A stretch of 64,000 nucleotides of DNA from Roseovarius albus (lineage in GTDB: Bacteria; Pseudomonadota; Alphaproteobacteria; Rhodobacterales; Rhodobacteraceae): positions 62,001 to 126,000 of the forward strand of contig NZ_FWFX01000008.1 in assembly GCF_900172335.1 (NCBI RefSeq). Direction: 5' to 3'. The number at the start of each line of letters is the position of its first letter. Within the stretch, counting starts at the first letter, position 1. Under the pieces are notes generated by a model. The model saw only the letters and a program-made list of their open reading frames with translations. It was not told where the DNA came from and did not search any database. Below, piece by piece: positions 43,516-52,996 of the stretch. The position numbers and the translations under genes are program-made.

Positions 43516-44892
43516 ATGACACAGGTGGTAGAACTGCCCGTCTGGCTTTTCGTGTTAATCCTTCTTTTTGCGGTTGTCACTTTTGCATCGCATTTCTTGT
43601 TTCCATCAGTGCGCTGGTTCTTTCGTCGCCGAATGGAACGTGCCGTCGCCCGGTTGAATGAACGGCTGGAACGCCCGATTGAGCCGTTCAAGTTGGCGCG
43701 GCGCTACGACATGATCCAACGGCTCATATATGATCCCGAGGTTAGCTTGGCGATTGCGGAACATGCCAAGACAGAAGGCGTACCGGAAAACGTTGCCTTT
43801 GAAATGGCACGTCGTTATGCGCGCGAGATTGTCCCGTCTTTCAGTGCCACCGCCTACTTTGGATTTGCGATCAGATTGACCCGCTGGCTAAGCCAGTCTC
43901 TGTACAGGGTAAGGGTCGGCAATTTTGATGAAACCGCTCTAAGCAATGTCGATAAGGACGCGACAATTGTTTTTGTCATGAACCATCGTAGCAACATGGA
44001 TTACGTCCTAGTCACGTGGTTGGCCGCGGACCGCTCAGCTCTCAGCTATGCTGTCGGAGAATGGGCTCGCGTTTGGCCCTTGTCGCGCCTGATCAGGGCG
44101 ATGGGAGCTTACTTCATTCGCCGCAAATCACGGAATGCGCTCTACCGCAAAGTACTTGCGCGCTACGTGCGCATGGCGACAGAGGCCGGCGTTGCACAGG
44201 CCGTATTTCCCGAGGGCGGTTTGAGCCTGACCGGCGATCTGGCCCCACCCAAACTGGGAATTTTGAAATACATTGTCGATGACCGGACCGAAAGCTCAAA
44301 AGACGTGGTATTTGTCCCGGTTGCTTTGAACTATGACCGGGTGTTCGAGGATCGGGTTCTTGTTGCTGCAGGGCAAAAAGGAGAACGGCGTTTTCCGGCA
44401 CGGATTAGCGTTGTGACCAGATTCATTTTCAAACAGATCTGGCTACGTTTGCGCGGAAAATATCACAGACATGGCTATGCCGCCGCAAGCTTTGGCGCCC
44501 CCGTATCGCTAAACCAGTTTGAGCTTGAGAATCCAGGCGCAACGGTTGATGCGCTTGGCGCGCTCTTGATGGAAAAAATTGGAAAAGAGGTTCCGGTTTT
44601 ACCTGTACCGCTTGTGGCGCGGGCAATGATCCAATCGGGTGCCCCTATAAGCCGTAAAGATCTGGAAAATTCTGTGGGCGAGATGATCAGACACCTGCCT
44701 GATGCCCACGTCCACGTTCCAAGAAACGATCAGAGGTACGGTGTGACGGTTGGCGTCCGAAATCTGCTGAAACGAGAATTCATCCGAGAGTCTGATGGGA
44801 TCTATGAAATTGTGGAGGAAGAACAAGAAGTTGTTCGTTTTTACGCCAATTCTATTTCTCATTTATTTCGCGACCGCAGCAAAAATGACTGA
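43516..44892 (+). CDS. PlsB-like glycerol-3-phosphate acyltransferase
   Basis: A 458-residue membrane-associated acyltransferase. One N-terminal transmembrane helix (LPVWLFVLILLFAVVTFASHFLF) precedes the LPLAT domain, with motif I IVFVMNHRSNMDYVLVTW (HX4D) and motif III AVFPEGGLSLTGDL. The extra C-terminal region resembles PlsB rather than PlsC. It should acylate glycerol-3-phosphate or a lysophospholipid at the inner membrane. It lies 134 bp upstream of ccr on the same strand. It is shorter than E. coli PlsB (about 807 residues), so it belongs to a compact subgroup. Confidence 0.82.
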   Translation: MTQVVELPVWLFVLILLFAVVTFASHFLFPSVRWFFRRRMERAVARLNERLERPIEPFKLARRYDMIQRLIYDPEVSLAIAEHAKTEGVPENVAFEMARRYAREIVPSFSATAYFGFAIRLTRWLSQSLYRVRVGNFDETALSNVDKDATIVFVMNHRSNMDYVLVTWLAADRSALSYAVGEWARVWPLSRLIRAMGAYFIRRKSRNALYRKVLARYVRMATEAGVAQAVFPEGGLSLTGDLAPPKLGILKYIVDDRTESSKDVVFVPVALNYDRVFEDRVLVAAGQKGERRFPARISVVTRFIFKQIWLRLRGKYHRHGYAAASFGAPVSLNQFELENPGATVDALGALLMEKIGKEVPVLPVPLVARAMIQSGAPISRKDLENSVGEMIRHLPDAHVHVPRNDQRYGVTVGVRNLLKREFIRESDGIYEIVEEEQEVVRFYANSISHLFRDRSKND

Positions 44893-44942
44893 AATTTCTG
44901 CAGTCGCAAGGTTATAAAATTACAAATCCGGCATTCTCGGCA

Positions 44943-44955
44943 TTGCATTATTGCG
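44943..44955 (+). promoter_or_regulatory. TTGCA-N3-TTGCG element upstream of ccr
   Basis: TTGCATTATTGCG lies 72 bp upstream of the ccr start. The same pattern occurs twice upstream of prpE (61520-61532 and 61602-61614). The half-sites are 8 bp apart. It is probably the site of an activator or repressor of ccr. Confidence 0.45.
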
Positions 44956-45026
44956 TGTGGGATTATATTTCAGGATCAGAAACGCGATTCTGCATCGCGG
45001 CGAAACTTTAACTGAGGAGGCCGCCC

Positions 45027-46313
45027 ATGGCTCTGGACACCGAAACTGGCATTGCGCCCTACGATGCCCCTGAGAAAGATCTGTACGAGGTCGGCGAACT
45101 GCCGCCGTTGGGCTATGTTCCAAAGAAAATGTACGCATGGGCGATCCGTCGTGAACGCCACGGCGAGCCTGATCAAGCCATGCAGCTTGAAGTCGTCGAC
45201 GTTCCAAAGCTCGACAGCCACGAAGTGCTGGTTCTGGTGATGGCCGCAGGCGTAAACTATAATGGTGTTTGGGCTGGCCTCGGTATCCCAATCAGCCCAT
45301 TTGACGTTCACAAAGCTGAATTCCACATCGCAGGCTCCGATGCCTCGGGCGTAGTCTGGGCCGTTGGTGACAAAGTCACCCGCTGGAAAGTTGGCGACGA
45401 AGTGGTTATTCACTGCAATCAGGACGATGGTGAAGACGAGCACTGCAACGGTGGCGACCCGATGCATTCGAACAGCCAGCGGATTTGGGGATATGAAACG
45501 CCAGACGGATCGTTTGCACAGTTCACCAACGTTCAGTCGCAGCAATTGATGCCACGTCCCAAGCACCTGACTTGGGAAGAATCCGCCTGCTACACGCTGA
45601 CACTTGCCACAGCCTATCGCATGCTGTTTGGTCACCATCCACACGAAATCAAACCCGGGCAAAACGTTCTGGTTTGGGGAGCGTCGGGTGGTCTGGGTTC
45701 TTACGCGATCCAGCTAGCCACAGCCGCCGGAGCCAATGCCATCGGTGTGATCAGCGACGAAGACAAGCGTGACTTTGTCATGGGACTGGGCGCCAAGGGC
45801 GTTCTGAACCGCAAGGACTTTAACTGCTGGGGTCAACTGCCGACCGTGAACACGCCAGAATACAACGACTGGTTCAAAGAAGTTCGCAAGTTCGGCAAGG
45901 CGATCTGGGACATCACAGGCAAGGGTGTAAACGTTGACATGGTGTTTGAGCACCCCGGTGAATCCACAATGCCGGTATCAACCTTTGTTGTGAAAAAAGG
46001 CGGCATGGTTGTGATCTGCGCCGGTACCACCGGATACAACCTGACCATGGACGCGCGGTACGTCTGGATGCACCAAAAACGCATCCAAGGCAGCCACTTC
46101 GCCCACCTCAAGCAAGCCTCGGCAGCAAACCAGTTGATGGTCGAAGGTCGCCTTGATCCGTGCATGTCCGAAGTGTTCCCATGGGATGAAATCCCTGCAG
46201 CCCACGTGAAAATGCGTAAGAACGAGCACAAGCCGGGCAACATGTCCGTGCTGGTTCAGGCGCCAACAACCGGTCTGCGCACCGTTGAGGAAGTACTTGC
46301 CGCAGGTAAGTAA
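45027..46313 (+). CDS. ccr: crotonyl-CoA carboxylase/reductase
   Basis: A 428-residue medium-chain reductase with full-length Ccr similarity. Diagnostic segments are LGYVPKKMYAWAIRRERHGEP, GVNYNGVWAGLGIP, IHCNQDDGEDEHCNGGDPMHS (the CO2-pocket region) and VLVWGASGGLGSYAIQLA (NADPH site). It reductively carboxylates crotonyl-CoA to (2S)-ethylmalonyl-CoA, the key step of the ethylmalonyl-CoA pathway for growth on acetate and other C2 compounds. AGGAGG lies seven bases before the ATG. Very even codon choice suggests strong expression. A terminator follows within 25 bp. Confidence 0.96.
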   Translation: MALDTETGIAPYDAPEKDLYEVGELPPLGYVPKKMYAWAIRRERHGEPDQAMQLEVVDVPKLDSHEVLVLVMAAGVNYNGVWAGLGIPISPFDVHKAEFHIAGSDASGVVWAVGDKVTRWKVGDEVVIHCNQDDGEDEHCNGGDPMHSNSQRIWGYETPDGSFAQFTNVQSQQLMPRPKHLTWEESACYTLTLATAYRMLFGHHPHEIKPGQNVLVWGASGGLGSYAIQLATAAGANAIGVISDEDKRDFVMGLGAKGVLNRKDFNCWGQLPTVNTPEYNDWFKEVRKFGKAIWDITGKGVNVDMVFEHPGESTMPVSTFVVKKGGMVVICAGTTGYNLTMDARYVWMHQKRIQGSHFAHLKQASAANQLMVEGRLDPCMSEVFPWDEIPAAHVKMRKNEHKPGNMSVLVQAPTTGLRTVEEVLAAGK

Positions 46314-46333
46314 GCTTCACACCAGAGAGTTTA

Positions 46334-46365
46334 ACGCCCGCGACCAGATCTCTGATCGCGGGCGT
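46334..46365 (+). terminator. intrinsic terminator of ccr
   Basis: ACGCCCGCGACCAG and CTGATCGCGGGCGT pair over 14 positions with one mismatch around an ATCT loop. CCATTTTTATAA follows on the plus strand, so it ends ccr transcription. Confidence 0.88.
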
Positions 46366-46570
46366 CCATTTTTATAAATTCGCCATCTAAACGGCATTGA
46401 TTTCAATGATCGTCTATCGGCAATTTCCGCACTGCATGACTTGTCTTGGAATATTGCGAAATTGGTTCTCATCAAGCCGAGTTGTGCTCTGAAGATCGTT
46501 GTCCGGCGCTAAGGGGTTGGCAGGGAGGAGAGCCATCCGTGAGTGGTTGCGCCGGACAATTCAGCGTTGG

Positions 46571-48160
46571 TTAACTTTCAAGCCACCAACGCTTGATGAA
46601 GAAACCTCCATCCATAAACCAGCCGCCGCCGATATCAGGGCCAATTCCGACAATGCTGGAGGTTACGACCAAATCCGTTCCGAATGCGGGCACAAGGCTG
46701 CCACCTTGTTGGGATATAAGCCGCTGCACCTCGCCGTACATATCGTTACGTTTGGCATCATCCAGCTCGCTGCGCGCTGCCTTGACCAATTCGTCAACAC
46801 GATCGATGGAGATGTTCGTATCGTTCCACGAAGCTTCTGAAGTGTACGCCAATGAAAGGATCATATCCTCAACAGGTCGGCCGCCCCAAGAAACCAAGCA
46901 GAACGGTTTGGCTTGCCAAATCTCGGACCAATATCCATCGCGCGGGACACGGACGATATTCAGTTCTACGCCAATTTTAGCAAGACTTTCGCGGAACAAT
47001 ACCGCAGCATCTATGGCGCCATCATAAGCGGTATCCGAAGTATGGATATCGATCTTGGCATTTTCCATGCCTGCCGCTTTGATATGTGCTCTGGCGCGAT
47101 CCAAATCGTACTTTATTTTAAGCTCTGGGTCATAGCTATTGAACAAAGGGCCCAGAGGCTGATCGTTCCCAACGACCCCATATCCAAATAGTATCTTTTC
47201 CACGAACTCTTCGCGCGGGAAGGCATGTTTAAGCGCCAACCGGAAGTCGTTGTTATCAAATGGTGCCTTATCGACATGCATTGGATTTGTGTAGGCGCTG
47301 TTGGATGGCGTTCCTCGAACATTGATGTTTGGCATTTCTGCTAGGCGACCAATTGTCTTAGGCGAAGGCGCGCTGATCACATCCATAGAGCCTGATAAGA
47401 GCGCGCTTTGCCGAGCTGTTTCATCCAGAACGGCGGTAAGCTCACAACTGTCTACAAATCCGAAATCTGATTGCCAGGCATTTGGATTGCGTTCAAAACT
47501 TGCCCGCACCCCAGGTTTGAAATCCTTCAGCAGATACGTTCCAGTGCCATGCACTGACAACACGTCGGCGACGCCATCCTTCGTCGGGACAATATTCATA
47601 TGATAATCTGTCATCAAGTAAGGGAACTGGGCGTTTCCTTCAGAAAGCGTAACTTCGACAACATTGTTGCCATCCGCTTGAACATCAGAGATGCCCGCGA
47701 AGACGCCCGCCGCTGCAGAAGTCGAATCTTCACCACGGTGAAGGTTGATCGAATTGATGACGTCCTCGGGGGTTAGCGATTTACCATTCGAGAATTCGAC
47801 ACCTTTGCGTAGATTGAAACGCCAAACTTTTGCATCTGGCGAAGATTCCCAACTTTCAGCAAGGGCAGGTTTTGCCGTGTTGTCTTGCCCAAGTTCAACC
47901 AGACTATCGCGGCAAGCCCGACTAATGCTGATCATTGTCGTGCCATTGTATTTTCGCGAATCTAAGGTGTCATCGGTCGAGGCATCGCTCAAGCCAGCCC
48001 GTAAATGACCCCCACGTTTTGGAGTGGCGGCCTGTGCGTGGTTCCACATGCCCGACGCGGTTGAAAGTGCCAGACCCATTGCAGTCGCATTGACAAGAAA
48101 CTCACGCCGAGTCGCACGTTTGTCACTCAGTATACGGTTCAGAAACTCCTTGTTCTCCAT
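46571..48160 (-). CDS. ABC transporter substrate-binding protein, family 5, TAT-exported
   Basis: A 529-residue protein from the ATG at 48160, preceded by AAGGAGAGGAAA. The N-terminus has a twin-arginine signal (TRREFL, Arg18-Arg19, then ATAMGLALSTASGMWNHAQA). The mature part is an SBP_bac_5 domain (PKRGGHLRAGL, WRFNLRKGVEFSNGKSLTPEDVINSI, HTSDTAYDGAIDAAVLFRESLAKIGVEL). Such proteins bind peptides, opines or other cationic compounds in the periplasm. No permease or ATPase gene lies on either side; the upstream gene is a deiminase-type enzyme 74 bp away on the same strand. Partners must be elsewhere. Confidence 0.87.
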   Translation of the reverse strand: MENKEFLNRILSDKRATRREFLVNATAMGLALSTASGMWNHAQAATPKRGGHLRAGLSDASTDDTLDSRKYNGTTMISISRACRDSLVELGQDNTAKPALAESWESSPDAKVWRFNLRKGVEFSNGKSLTPEDVINSINLHRGEDSTSAAAGVFAGISDVQADGNNVVEVTLSEGNAQFPYLMTDYHMNIVPTKDGVADVLSVHGTGTYLLKDFKPGVRASFERNPNAWQSDFGFVDSCELTAVLDETARQSALLSGSMDVISAPSPKTIGRLAEMPNINVRGTPSNSAYTNPMHVDKAPFDNNDFRLALKHAFPREEFVEKILFGYGVVGNDQPLGPLFNSYDPELKIKYDLDRARAHIKAAGMENAKIDIHTSDTAYDGAIDAAVLFRESLAKIGVELNIVRVPRDGYWSEIWQAKPFCLVSWGGRPVEDMILSLAYTSEASWNDTNISIDRVDELVKAARSELDDAKRNDMYGEVQRLISQQGGSLVPAFGTDLVVTSSIVGIGPDIGGGWFMDGGFFIKRWWLES

Positions 48161-48233
48161 TTTCCTCTCCTTAGTTGGCATAGTTCTTCGTAGCGACATC
48201 GGTGCGCTTCGAACGTGTAGCGGAGTGCAAGAT

Positions 48234-49247
48234 TCAGTTGATGGAATCGCGAACCAACGGGCTTGTCGAACAGTGAATTCCACCACCGTTCAGCTGAACA
48301 CGTCCGTAATCGATTTCCAGAATTTCAACTCCAAGCTTTTCTAATTTTTGTCTCGTCGCTGTGGACATTCCTTTGGGCATAACGACTCTGCGCGGCGCAA
48401 TCGCAAGACCGTTGATGATCCACGCATTGTCCTCTTCGGTAATTTCCACGGTCTGAATACCCATTGCCCTCAATTGCTCGAGAAACGTGAAGGGCAATCC
48501 GCCGGGCCAGACGAGAGCGAGGTCCGTATCAATCATCAAGAAATGCCCGTCAATGTGGATATCATAGCCACACAAATCGATGACAATCAGTTCGGCACCT
48601 TGCACCCGCAACACATCCGCGATCTGTTTGCAGGCTTCGTCATTAATACGGATGCCACGACCGATAACGGCCGTTTCAGGGTTGAGCCATGCAAAACTGC
48701 CACCTTCAGCCATTGCTGTACCGTGAAGCGTTCGCAATATGGGCATTCCGATGTCAGCGAGAGCACGTGTTACCGGTAATTCCTCCCCGTGCCGCATCCG
48801 CGGGGCGAGCCGAGTGACGATTGCACCGCCCTTAACCGCGATGCAACTGTCTCGGGTGTATATGGACTTGAAGCGACCGCTCTCAACACCTTGGAGAGAA
48901 ATGACTTCGACGCCTTCGCGCTTTAAAAGATCGGACAGGGCATCGTGCTGATCCTGCAGTTCCGATAGATCGGGAATTTCATGACTTTGCCAATACCAAC
49001 CCTTGTCAACATCACCAAAAGTTCCCGTTTCCTGGATAAATTTTGATGGGTCGATGACATCAAATTCAGATCCCGGACGATGCATTAGAACTGCGCGCAG
49101 CTTTCCAACGTCATTGTCGCAGCCCCAGTGACGCCCCCACAATCGTGTTTGACGATCAGGGTGTTCAAATGCGGGCTCTGACTCAGATCCAAAGTGCTTA
49201 ATAGTCGCTGAGTATAGATCTCGTCTTTTGGGTTCAAAGGCGCCCAT
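48234..49247 (-). CDS. arginine deiminase / amidinohydrolase family protein
   Basis: A protein of about 337 residues from the ATG at 49247 (GGGGA upstream); an earlier ATG at 49277 has no ribosome site. It has the pentein-fold guanidino-modifying signature: KLRAVLMHRPG at the first repeat, SIYTRDSCIAV, AEGGSFAWL, GYDIHIDGHFLMID (catalytic His region) and GGGIHCSTSPLVRD (nucleophilic Cys). Members hydrolyse arginine to citrulline, dimethylarginine, agmatine and related compounds. Its 74-bp linkage to the binding protein suggests uptake and deimination of a guanidino compound. The exact substrate is not known. Confidence 0.85.
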   Translation of the reverse strand: MGAFEPKRRDLYSATIKHFGSESEPAFEHPDRQTRLWGRHWGCDNDVGKLRAVLMHRPGSEFDVIDPSKFIQETGTFGDVDKGWYWQSHEIPDLSELQDQHDALSDLLKREGVEVISLQGVESGRFKSIYTRDSCIAVKGGAIVTRLAPRMRHGEELPVTRALADIGMPILRTLHGTAMAEGGSFAWLNPETAVIGRGIRINDEACKQIADVLRVQGAELIVIDLCGYDIHIDGHFLMIDTDLALVWPGGLPFTFLEQLRAMGIQTVEITEEDNAWIINGLAIAPRRVVMPKGMSTATRQKLEKLGVEILEIDYGRVQLNGGGIHCSTSPLVRDSIN

Positions 49248-49368
49248 GATATATCCCCAGTCTTTGTTCGATTGCATCAACGCTAGCGTTGGTGAAGGTT
49301 GACATAAAGGGAGTAATTATCCCTATATAATTGAGATTAACTCAATATATGAAGTTGGAGAGCATATT

Positions 49369-50250
49369 GTGAGACGATTGCCACTTAATGCTTTGCGTGT
49401 TTTCGAGGCAGTTGGCCGCCTGAGATCAGCCGCCCGCGCTGCCGATGAACTGGGGGTGACACCCGGCGCTGTAAGCAAACAACTCAAACATCTAGAAGAT
49501 CAATTGCAGTTGACGCTACTGGCCCGCAGTGGGACTGGATTGATATTGACGCAATCGGGTGCAGAGCTGCACGATCGAATTTCAATTTCACTCACAAGTT
49601 TGCTCTATGCCGTCGAGGATGTTCAGAGTGAAAAGGTCGAGGGGAAACTGCGCATTGATTGCATGCCCGCCTTTGCGTCCCAGTGGCTTATTCCTAGACT
49701 ACGCAAGTTTACTGATCGCTTTCCAAAAGTGAGCATCCAGATTGTGCCTTCTCACCCGCCGCATACAGGGTTAGACCAGAGTGCAGACCTTGCCATCTTG
49801 TTTGGCCGCCCGAACTGGCCAGATGCGTCAATAACAACCTTGAAAGAAATAGAGTTTTTCCCAGTCTGCGCCCCTTCGATCTTGAATACCCGAAGATTGC
49901 GCACAGCAGATCTTGCTCAATTCCGTCTTTTCGATGGCCTTGACGTTTCCCATTGGCATGAATGGTTTGCCGCGCGTGGGGTGCCACTTCCACGCAGTGT
50001 AGAAAGCATCGAATTTGGGGATTTCAATCACAATTTGTCGGCAGCCCGTGCGGGACTTGGGTTTGCCATGGGTGACAATATTACCGCTGCCGAAGATTTG
50101 AAAACTGGCGCTCTTGTCCGCCCGTTCGACACCAGCCTGAAATCACCCGGGATTGGTTATTTCATCCTGACTCCAGAGCATCGTCAGATTTCCGAGCAAG
50201 CCCTGGCATTTCGAAATTGGATTCTTCGTGAAGCAGCTGGTTCCGATTGA
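49369..50250 (+). CDS. LysR-family regulator, GcvA-like
   Basis: A 293-residue LysR protein. The start MRRLPLNALRVFEAVGRLRSAARAADELGVTPGAVSKQLKHLE is characteristic of the GcvA branch. GTG at 49369 is preceded by GGAGAG. It is divergent from the deiminase/binding-protein pair, 121 bp apart, with an AT-rich operator region containing TTGAGATTAACTCAA. It most likely controls that pair and may sense the imported guanidino compound. Confidence 0.9.
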   Translation: MRRLPLNALRVFEAVGRLRSAARAADELGVTPGAVSKQLKHLEDQLQLTLLARSGTGLILTQSGAELHDRISISLTSLLYAVEDVQSEKVEGKLRIDCMPAFASQWLIPRLRKFTDRFPKVSIQIVPSHPPHTGLDQSADLAILFGRPNWPDASITTLKEIEFFPVCAPSILNTRRLRTADLAQFRLFDGLDVSHWHEWFAARGVPLPRSVESIEFGDFNHNLSAARAGLGFAMGDNITAAEDLKTGALVRPFDTSLKSPGIGYFILTPEHRQISEQALAFRNWILREAAGSD

Positions 50251-50388
50251 TAGATCGTTGCTCTCAAAATGTTGTAGATTTGGAAAATACCCAAACCGGT
50301 CACAAGCGCTACGCAGAATAGGCTTAATGAATACTTTCTGATGTTCGTGCGACTGAAGCGAGCGTCTGATTACACCGCTTAAGGAACC

Positions 50389-50616
50389 TCAACCACCAAC
50401 GTATACGCCACTTCTTGGGCGGTAAAAAATCTTCTGATCGTGTAGGCGCCCCAACAGGTCTTGAATTCGGCGCACTGTGTCTTCGCGATCTGACCGGCCC
50501 TCATCAGTCTCCCCCAGTTGAGCATGTGACAAACTCGCCAACGTGCTGCGCAGCCCCGTCTCAATCAGCTCCATATCAGAAACGGTCAGTTCAAACATGT
50601 CGTTGTGCTGGGGCAT
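50389..50616 (-). CDS. small conserved-looking hypothetical protein
   Basis: A 75-residue soluble protein from the ATG at 50616 (GGAAG six bases upstream); a longer start at 50673 has no ribosome site. The sequence reads MPQHNDMFELTVSDMELIETGLRSTLASLSHAQLG, then a charged helix DREDTVRRIQDLLGRLHDQKIFYRP. The pattern of two helical segments is typical of small cytoplasmic proteins of unknown role. No family is recognised. It is divergent from the RecD-like helicase gene. Confidence 0.6.
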   Translation of the reverse strand: MPQHNDMFELTVSDMELIETGLRSTLASLSHAQLGETDEGRSDREDTVRRIQDLLGRLHDQKIFYRPRSGVYVGG

Positions 50617-50753
50617 TGGTACTTCCTTTATCAAAGCTTGCTTAGGCAACAGTAGCACAGGCCTTCGCGTCATCGCAGAGAAGATTTGAATTTATGGAAG
50701 AATGAGGACGGCTTTCTCTGGAACGCCCCCTGACATAGGTCTAGGGTCGCGTT

Positions 50754-52277
50754 ATGACCCAAACCTCACTCACATTTTCCCATGATCAGGCCGAAGCGCA
50801 TGATCGCATCACCGAGATGCTGCGCAGCACTGGCGTTGATCTAGATGAAAGTCTGCTGACCCCGCTGCAAGAGGACAAAAACCGGGTCATGGCCGTCACA
50901 GGAAAGGCCGGGTCAGGTAAAACCTTGTTACTGGCGGAGCTTGTAAATGCCCTGGCCGAGGCGGGCGTCGACATCGTTTCTGGCGACTGGGAGGGCAAGA
51001 AACGGCGTGATCGCCGAACATTGGCCATTCTCGCCCCGACAAACAAGGCGGCCAGTGTATTACGCATGCGCGGCGTGCCCGCGACGACCATTCACCGTAT
51101 TCTTTATACGCCTGTTTATGATCCAGAATATGAGCGCATCGCCGAATGGTTGGCAGGCAACGGAGAACGCCCCGAGATCGAGGGGCTGACAGATGAGGCA
51201 CTGGATCGAGCGCACGCGTTTTATCAGATCAACAAATCCATACCTGGTGCGATGGCCGCCGCTGGTTTACGCGGATCCGATTTCATCACCGGTTGGAAAC
51301 GCCGGGAGGAACCGCTTGATATCGGCTTTGTTGATGAATCGTCGATGCTGGATGATCGACAATTCGACGACCTCAAGGAAATCTTTCCGACCTTGTTGCT
51401 GTTCGGCGACCCGGCTCAGCTAGCCCCGGTCAATCAATCGGGCAACATGGTGTTCGACAAACTGCCCGAGCCTGCGGTGATGAACCTGCATCGTGTTCAC
51501 CGGCAAGATGCGGACAACCCGATTCTGGATCTGGCACATGCCTTGGCCGATCCAGAACTAACATTCCAAGCATTTGAGGACATGATCGAAGACATTTCCC
51601 GTCGCGATGACCGGGTGAACTGGGCCCAACGGGTTGAGGTGGACCTGATGGCGCGCTCGCCGGTTTTGGTCTGGCGCAATGTCACACGTATCAAGTTGAT
51701 CAATGCCTTCCGCGCAGTGCACGGCGCGCCGGAAACCGAGTTGCTGGAAGGTGAACCACTGATTTGCGACGGGATAGAGCTACCACTTAAACACCGCAAG
51801 AAACGGCTCGATCTTGAAGCACGCGGCCTGATCAAAGGGGCGCAGGTGATCTATCTTGGACCCGGCCGCAAACCCGGCTTTTCGCGTCTGCACGTGATGG
51901 GGGCCGAGGATCCACAGGTGAGTGCTGCCAGCATCGTGAAGATTGAAAAACCCGACGAGGAAGAGCCTTTTATCCCTTATGCGGCCCGCATGGGGGCCAC
52001 ATTCCTGCACGGTGCAGCAGTAACCATTCACAAGGCGCAGGGCAGTCAGTGGCGTGATGTGCAAGTGTTTGCACCCGATCTGTTTGTCGCCGCCCGGATG
52101 AACCGGATCGAAGCCGGGCAGCCTTTGTGGAAACGCCTTGCTTATGTTGCTATCACGCGCGCCGAAGAGCGTCTGCATTGGGTCACACGCAATCGTCTCT
52201 CCAAACCACAACATCCGCTACGAGTGGATGACCTGCGCGTGGCACCCACCCCTCTCGAACTGGAGGCTCAGCTATGA
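50754..52277 (+). CDS. ATP-dependent RecD-like DNA helicase
   Basis: A 507-residue superfamily 1 helicase. Motif I is VTGKAGSGKTLLL, followed by LAPTNKAASVLRMRG (motif Ia), GFVDESSML (motif II), LLFGDPAQLAPV (motif III) and the C-terminal UvrD_C-like segment GAAVTIHKAQGSQWRDVQVF with AITRAEERLHWV. It unwinds DNA 5' to 3' using ATP in repair or recombination. It is shorter than RecD2 (over 700 residues) and lacks the N-terminal part. It overlaps the downstream SDR gene by four bases. Confidence 0.87.
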   Translation: MTQTSLTFSHDQAEAHDRITEMLRSTGVDLDESLLTPLQEDKNRVMAVTGKAGSGKTLLLAELVNALAEAGVDIVSGDWEGKKRRDRRTLAILAPTNKAASVLRMRGVPATTIHRILYTPVYDPEYERIAEWLAGNGERPEIEGLTDEALDRAHAFYQINKSIPGAMAAAGLRGSDFITGWKRREEPLDIGFVDESSMLDDRQFDDLKEIFPTLLLFGDPAQLAPVNQSGNMVFDKLPEPAVMNLHRVHRQDADNPILDLAHALADPELTFQAFEDMIEDISRRDDRVNWAQRVEVDLMARSPVLVWRNVTRIKLINAFRAVHGAPETELLEGEPLICDGIELPLKHRKKRLDLEARGLIKGAQVIYLGPGRKPGFSRLHVMGAEDPQVSAASIVKIEKPDEEEPFIPYAARMGATFLHGAAVTIHKAQGSQWRDVQVFAPDLFVAARMNRIEAGQPLWKRLAYVAITRAEERLHWVTRNRLSKPQHPLRVDDLRVAPTPLELEAQL

Positions 52278-52987
52278 AATCCATTCTAATCACGGGGGCC
52301 AGCTCGGGCATCGGCCTTGCTACCGCACAGGTATTTTTGGCGGACGGCTGGAAAGTGGGGTTGCTGGCACGTCGAGCTGAGAAGCTTTCAGAGGTCGCCA
52401 CGCACCATTCCAATGCCATCGCGCTACCCGCAGATGTGACCAATCCGGCAGCCATGAAACAGGCGTTTGCGGATTTCATAGCAGAGGCCGGCCGACTGGA
52501 TGTTCTCTTCAACAACGCAGGCATGTTCGGGCCAGCCGCCCCGATTGATGAGGTCCCACTAGAGCATTTTGATCAAGTTGTATCCGTGAACCTGCGTGGC
52601 ATGTTTATCGCGGCGCAACTCGCTTTTGCTCAGATGCGCAAGCAATCTCCGCAAGGCGGGCGGATCATCAACAACGGGTCAATCTCAGCCTATGTGCCGC
52701 GTGAACATTCGATCTGCTATACTACGACCAAACACGCCATCACCGGGATCACCAAGACCCTGTCATTGGACGGACGCCCCTACGACATCGCCTGTGGTCA
52801 GATTGACATCGGCAACGCGGAAAGCGAGCTGGTCGCATCGCTCAAAGAGCGGCAACCCGGCATGCATACGATGCCCGTGGAGGATGCCGCACGCTCTGTT
52901 TTGCACATGGCAAACCTGCCGCCTGAAGCGAATGTTCAGTTCATGACAGTGATGGCAACGAAGATGCCCTATATCGGGCGCGGGTAA
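52274..52987 (+). CDS. short-chain dehydrogenase/reductase
   Basis: A 237-residue classical SDR. ILITGASSGIGLATAQVFLADG is the NAD(P) motif TGxxxGIG, VLFNNAGMFGPAAP the NNAG motif, and IINNGSISAYVPREHSICYTTTKHAITGITK holds the Ser, Tyr and Lys of the active site (YTTTK). It oxidises or reduces a hydroxyl or keto group in the cytoplasm. Coupled start with the helicase gene (ATGA), a gene order without obvious functional sense. The stop is nine bases from the convergent TIGR02186 gene. Confidence 0.9.
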   Translation: MKSILITGASSGIGLATAQVFLADGWKVGLLARRAEKLSEVATHHSNAIALPADVTNPAAMKQAFADFIAEAGRLDVLFNNAGMFGPAAPIDEVPLEHFDQVVSVNLRGMFIAAQLAFAQMRKQSPQGGRIINNGSISAYVPREHSICYTTTKHAITGITKTLSLDGRPYDIACGQIDIGNAESELVASLKERQPGMHTMPVEDAARSVLHMANLPPEANVQFMTVMATKMPYIGRG

Positions 52988-52996
52988 TGCTCTGCT

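Noticed and set aside
43208..43519. 103-codon plus-strand frame before the acyltransferase gene
   Set aside because: It sits in AT-rich intergenic DNA, runs into the acyltransferase start and has irregular composition.
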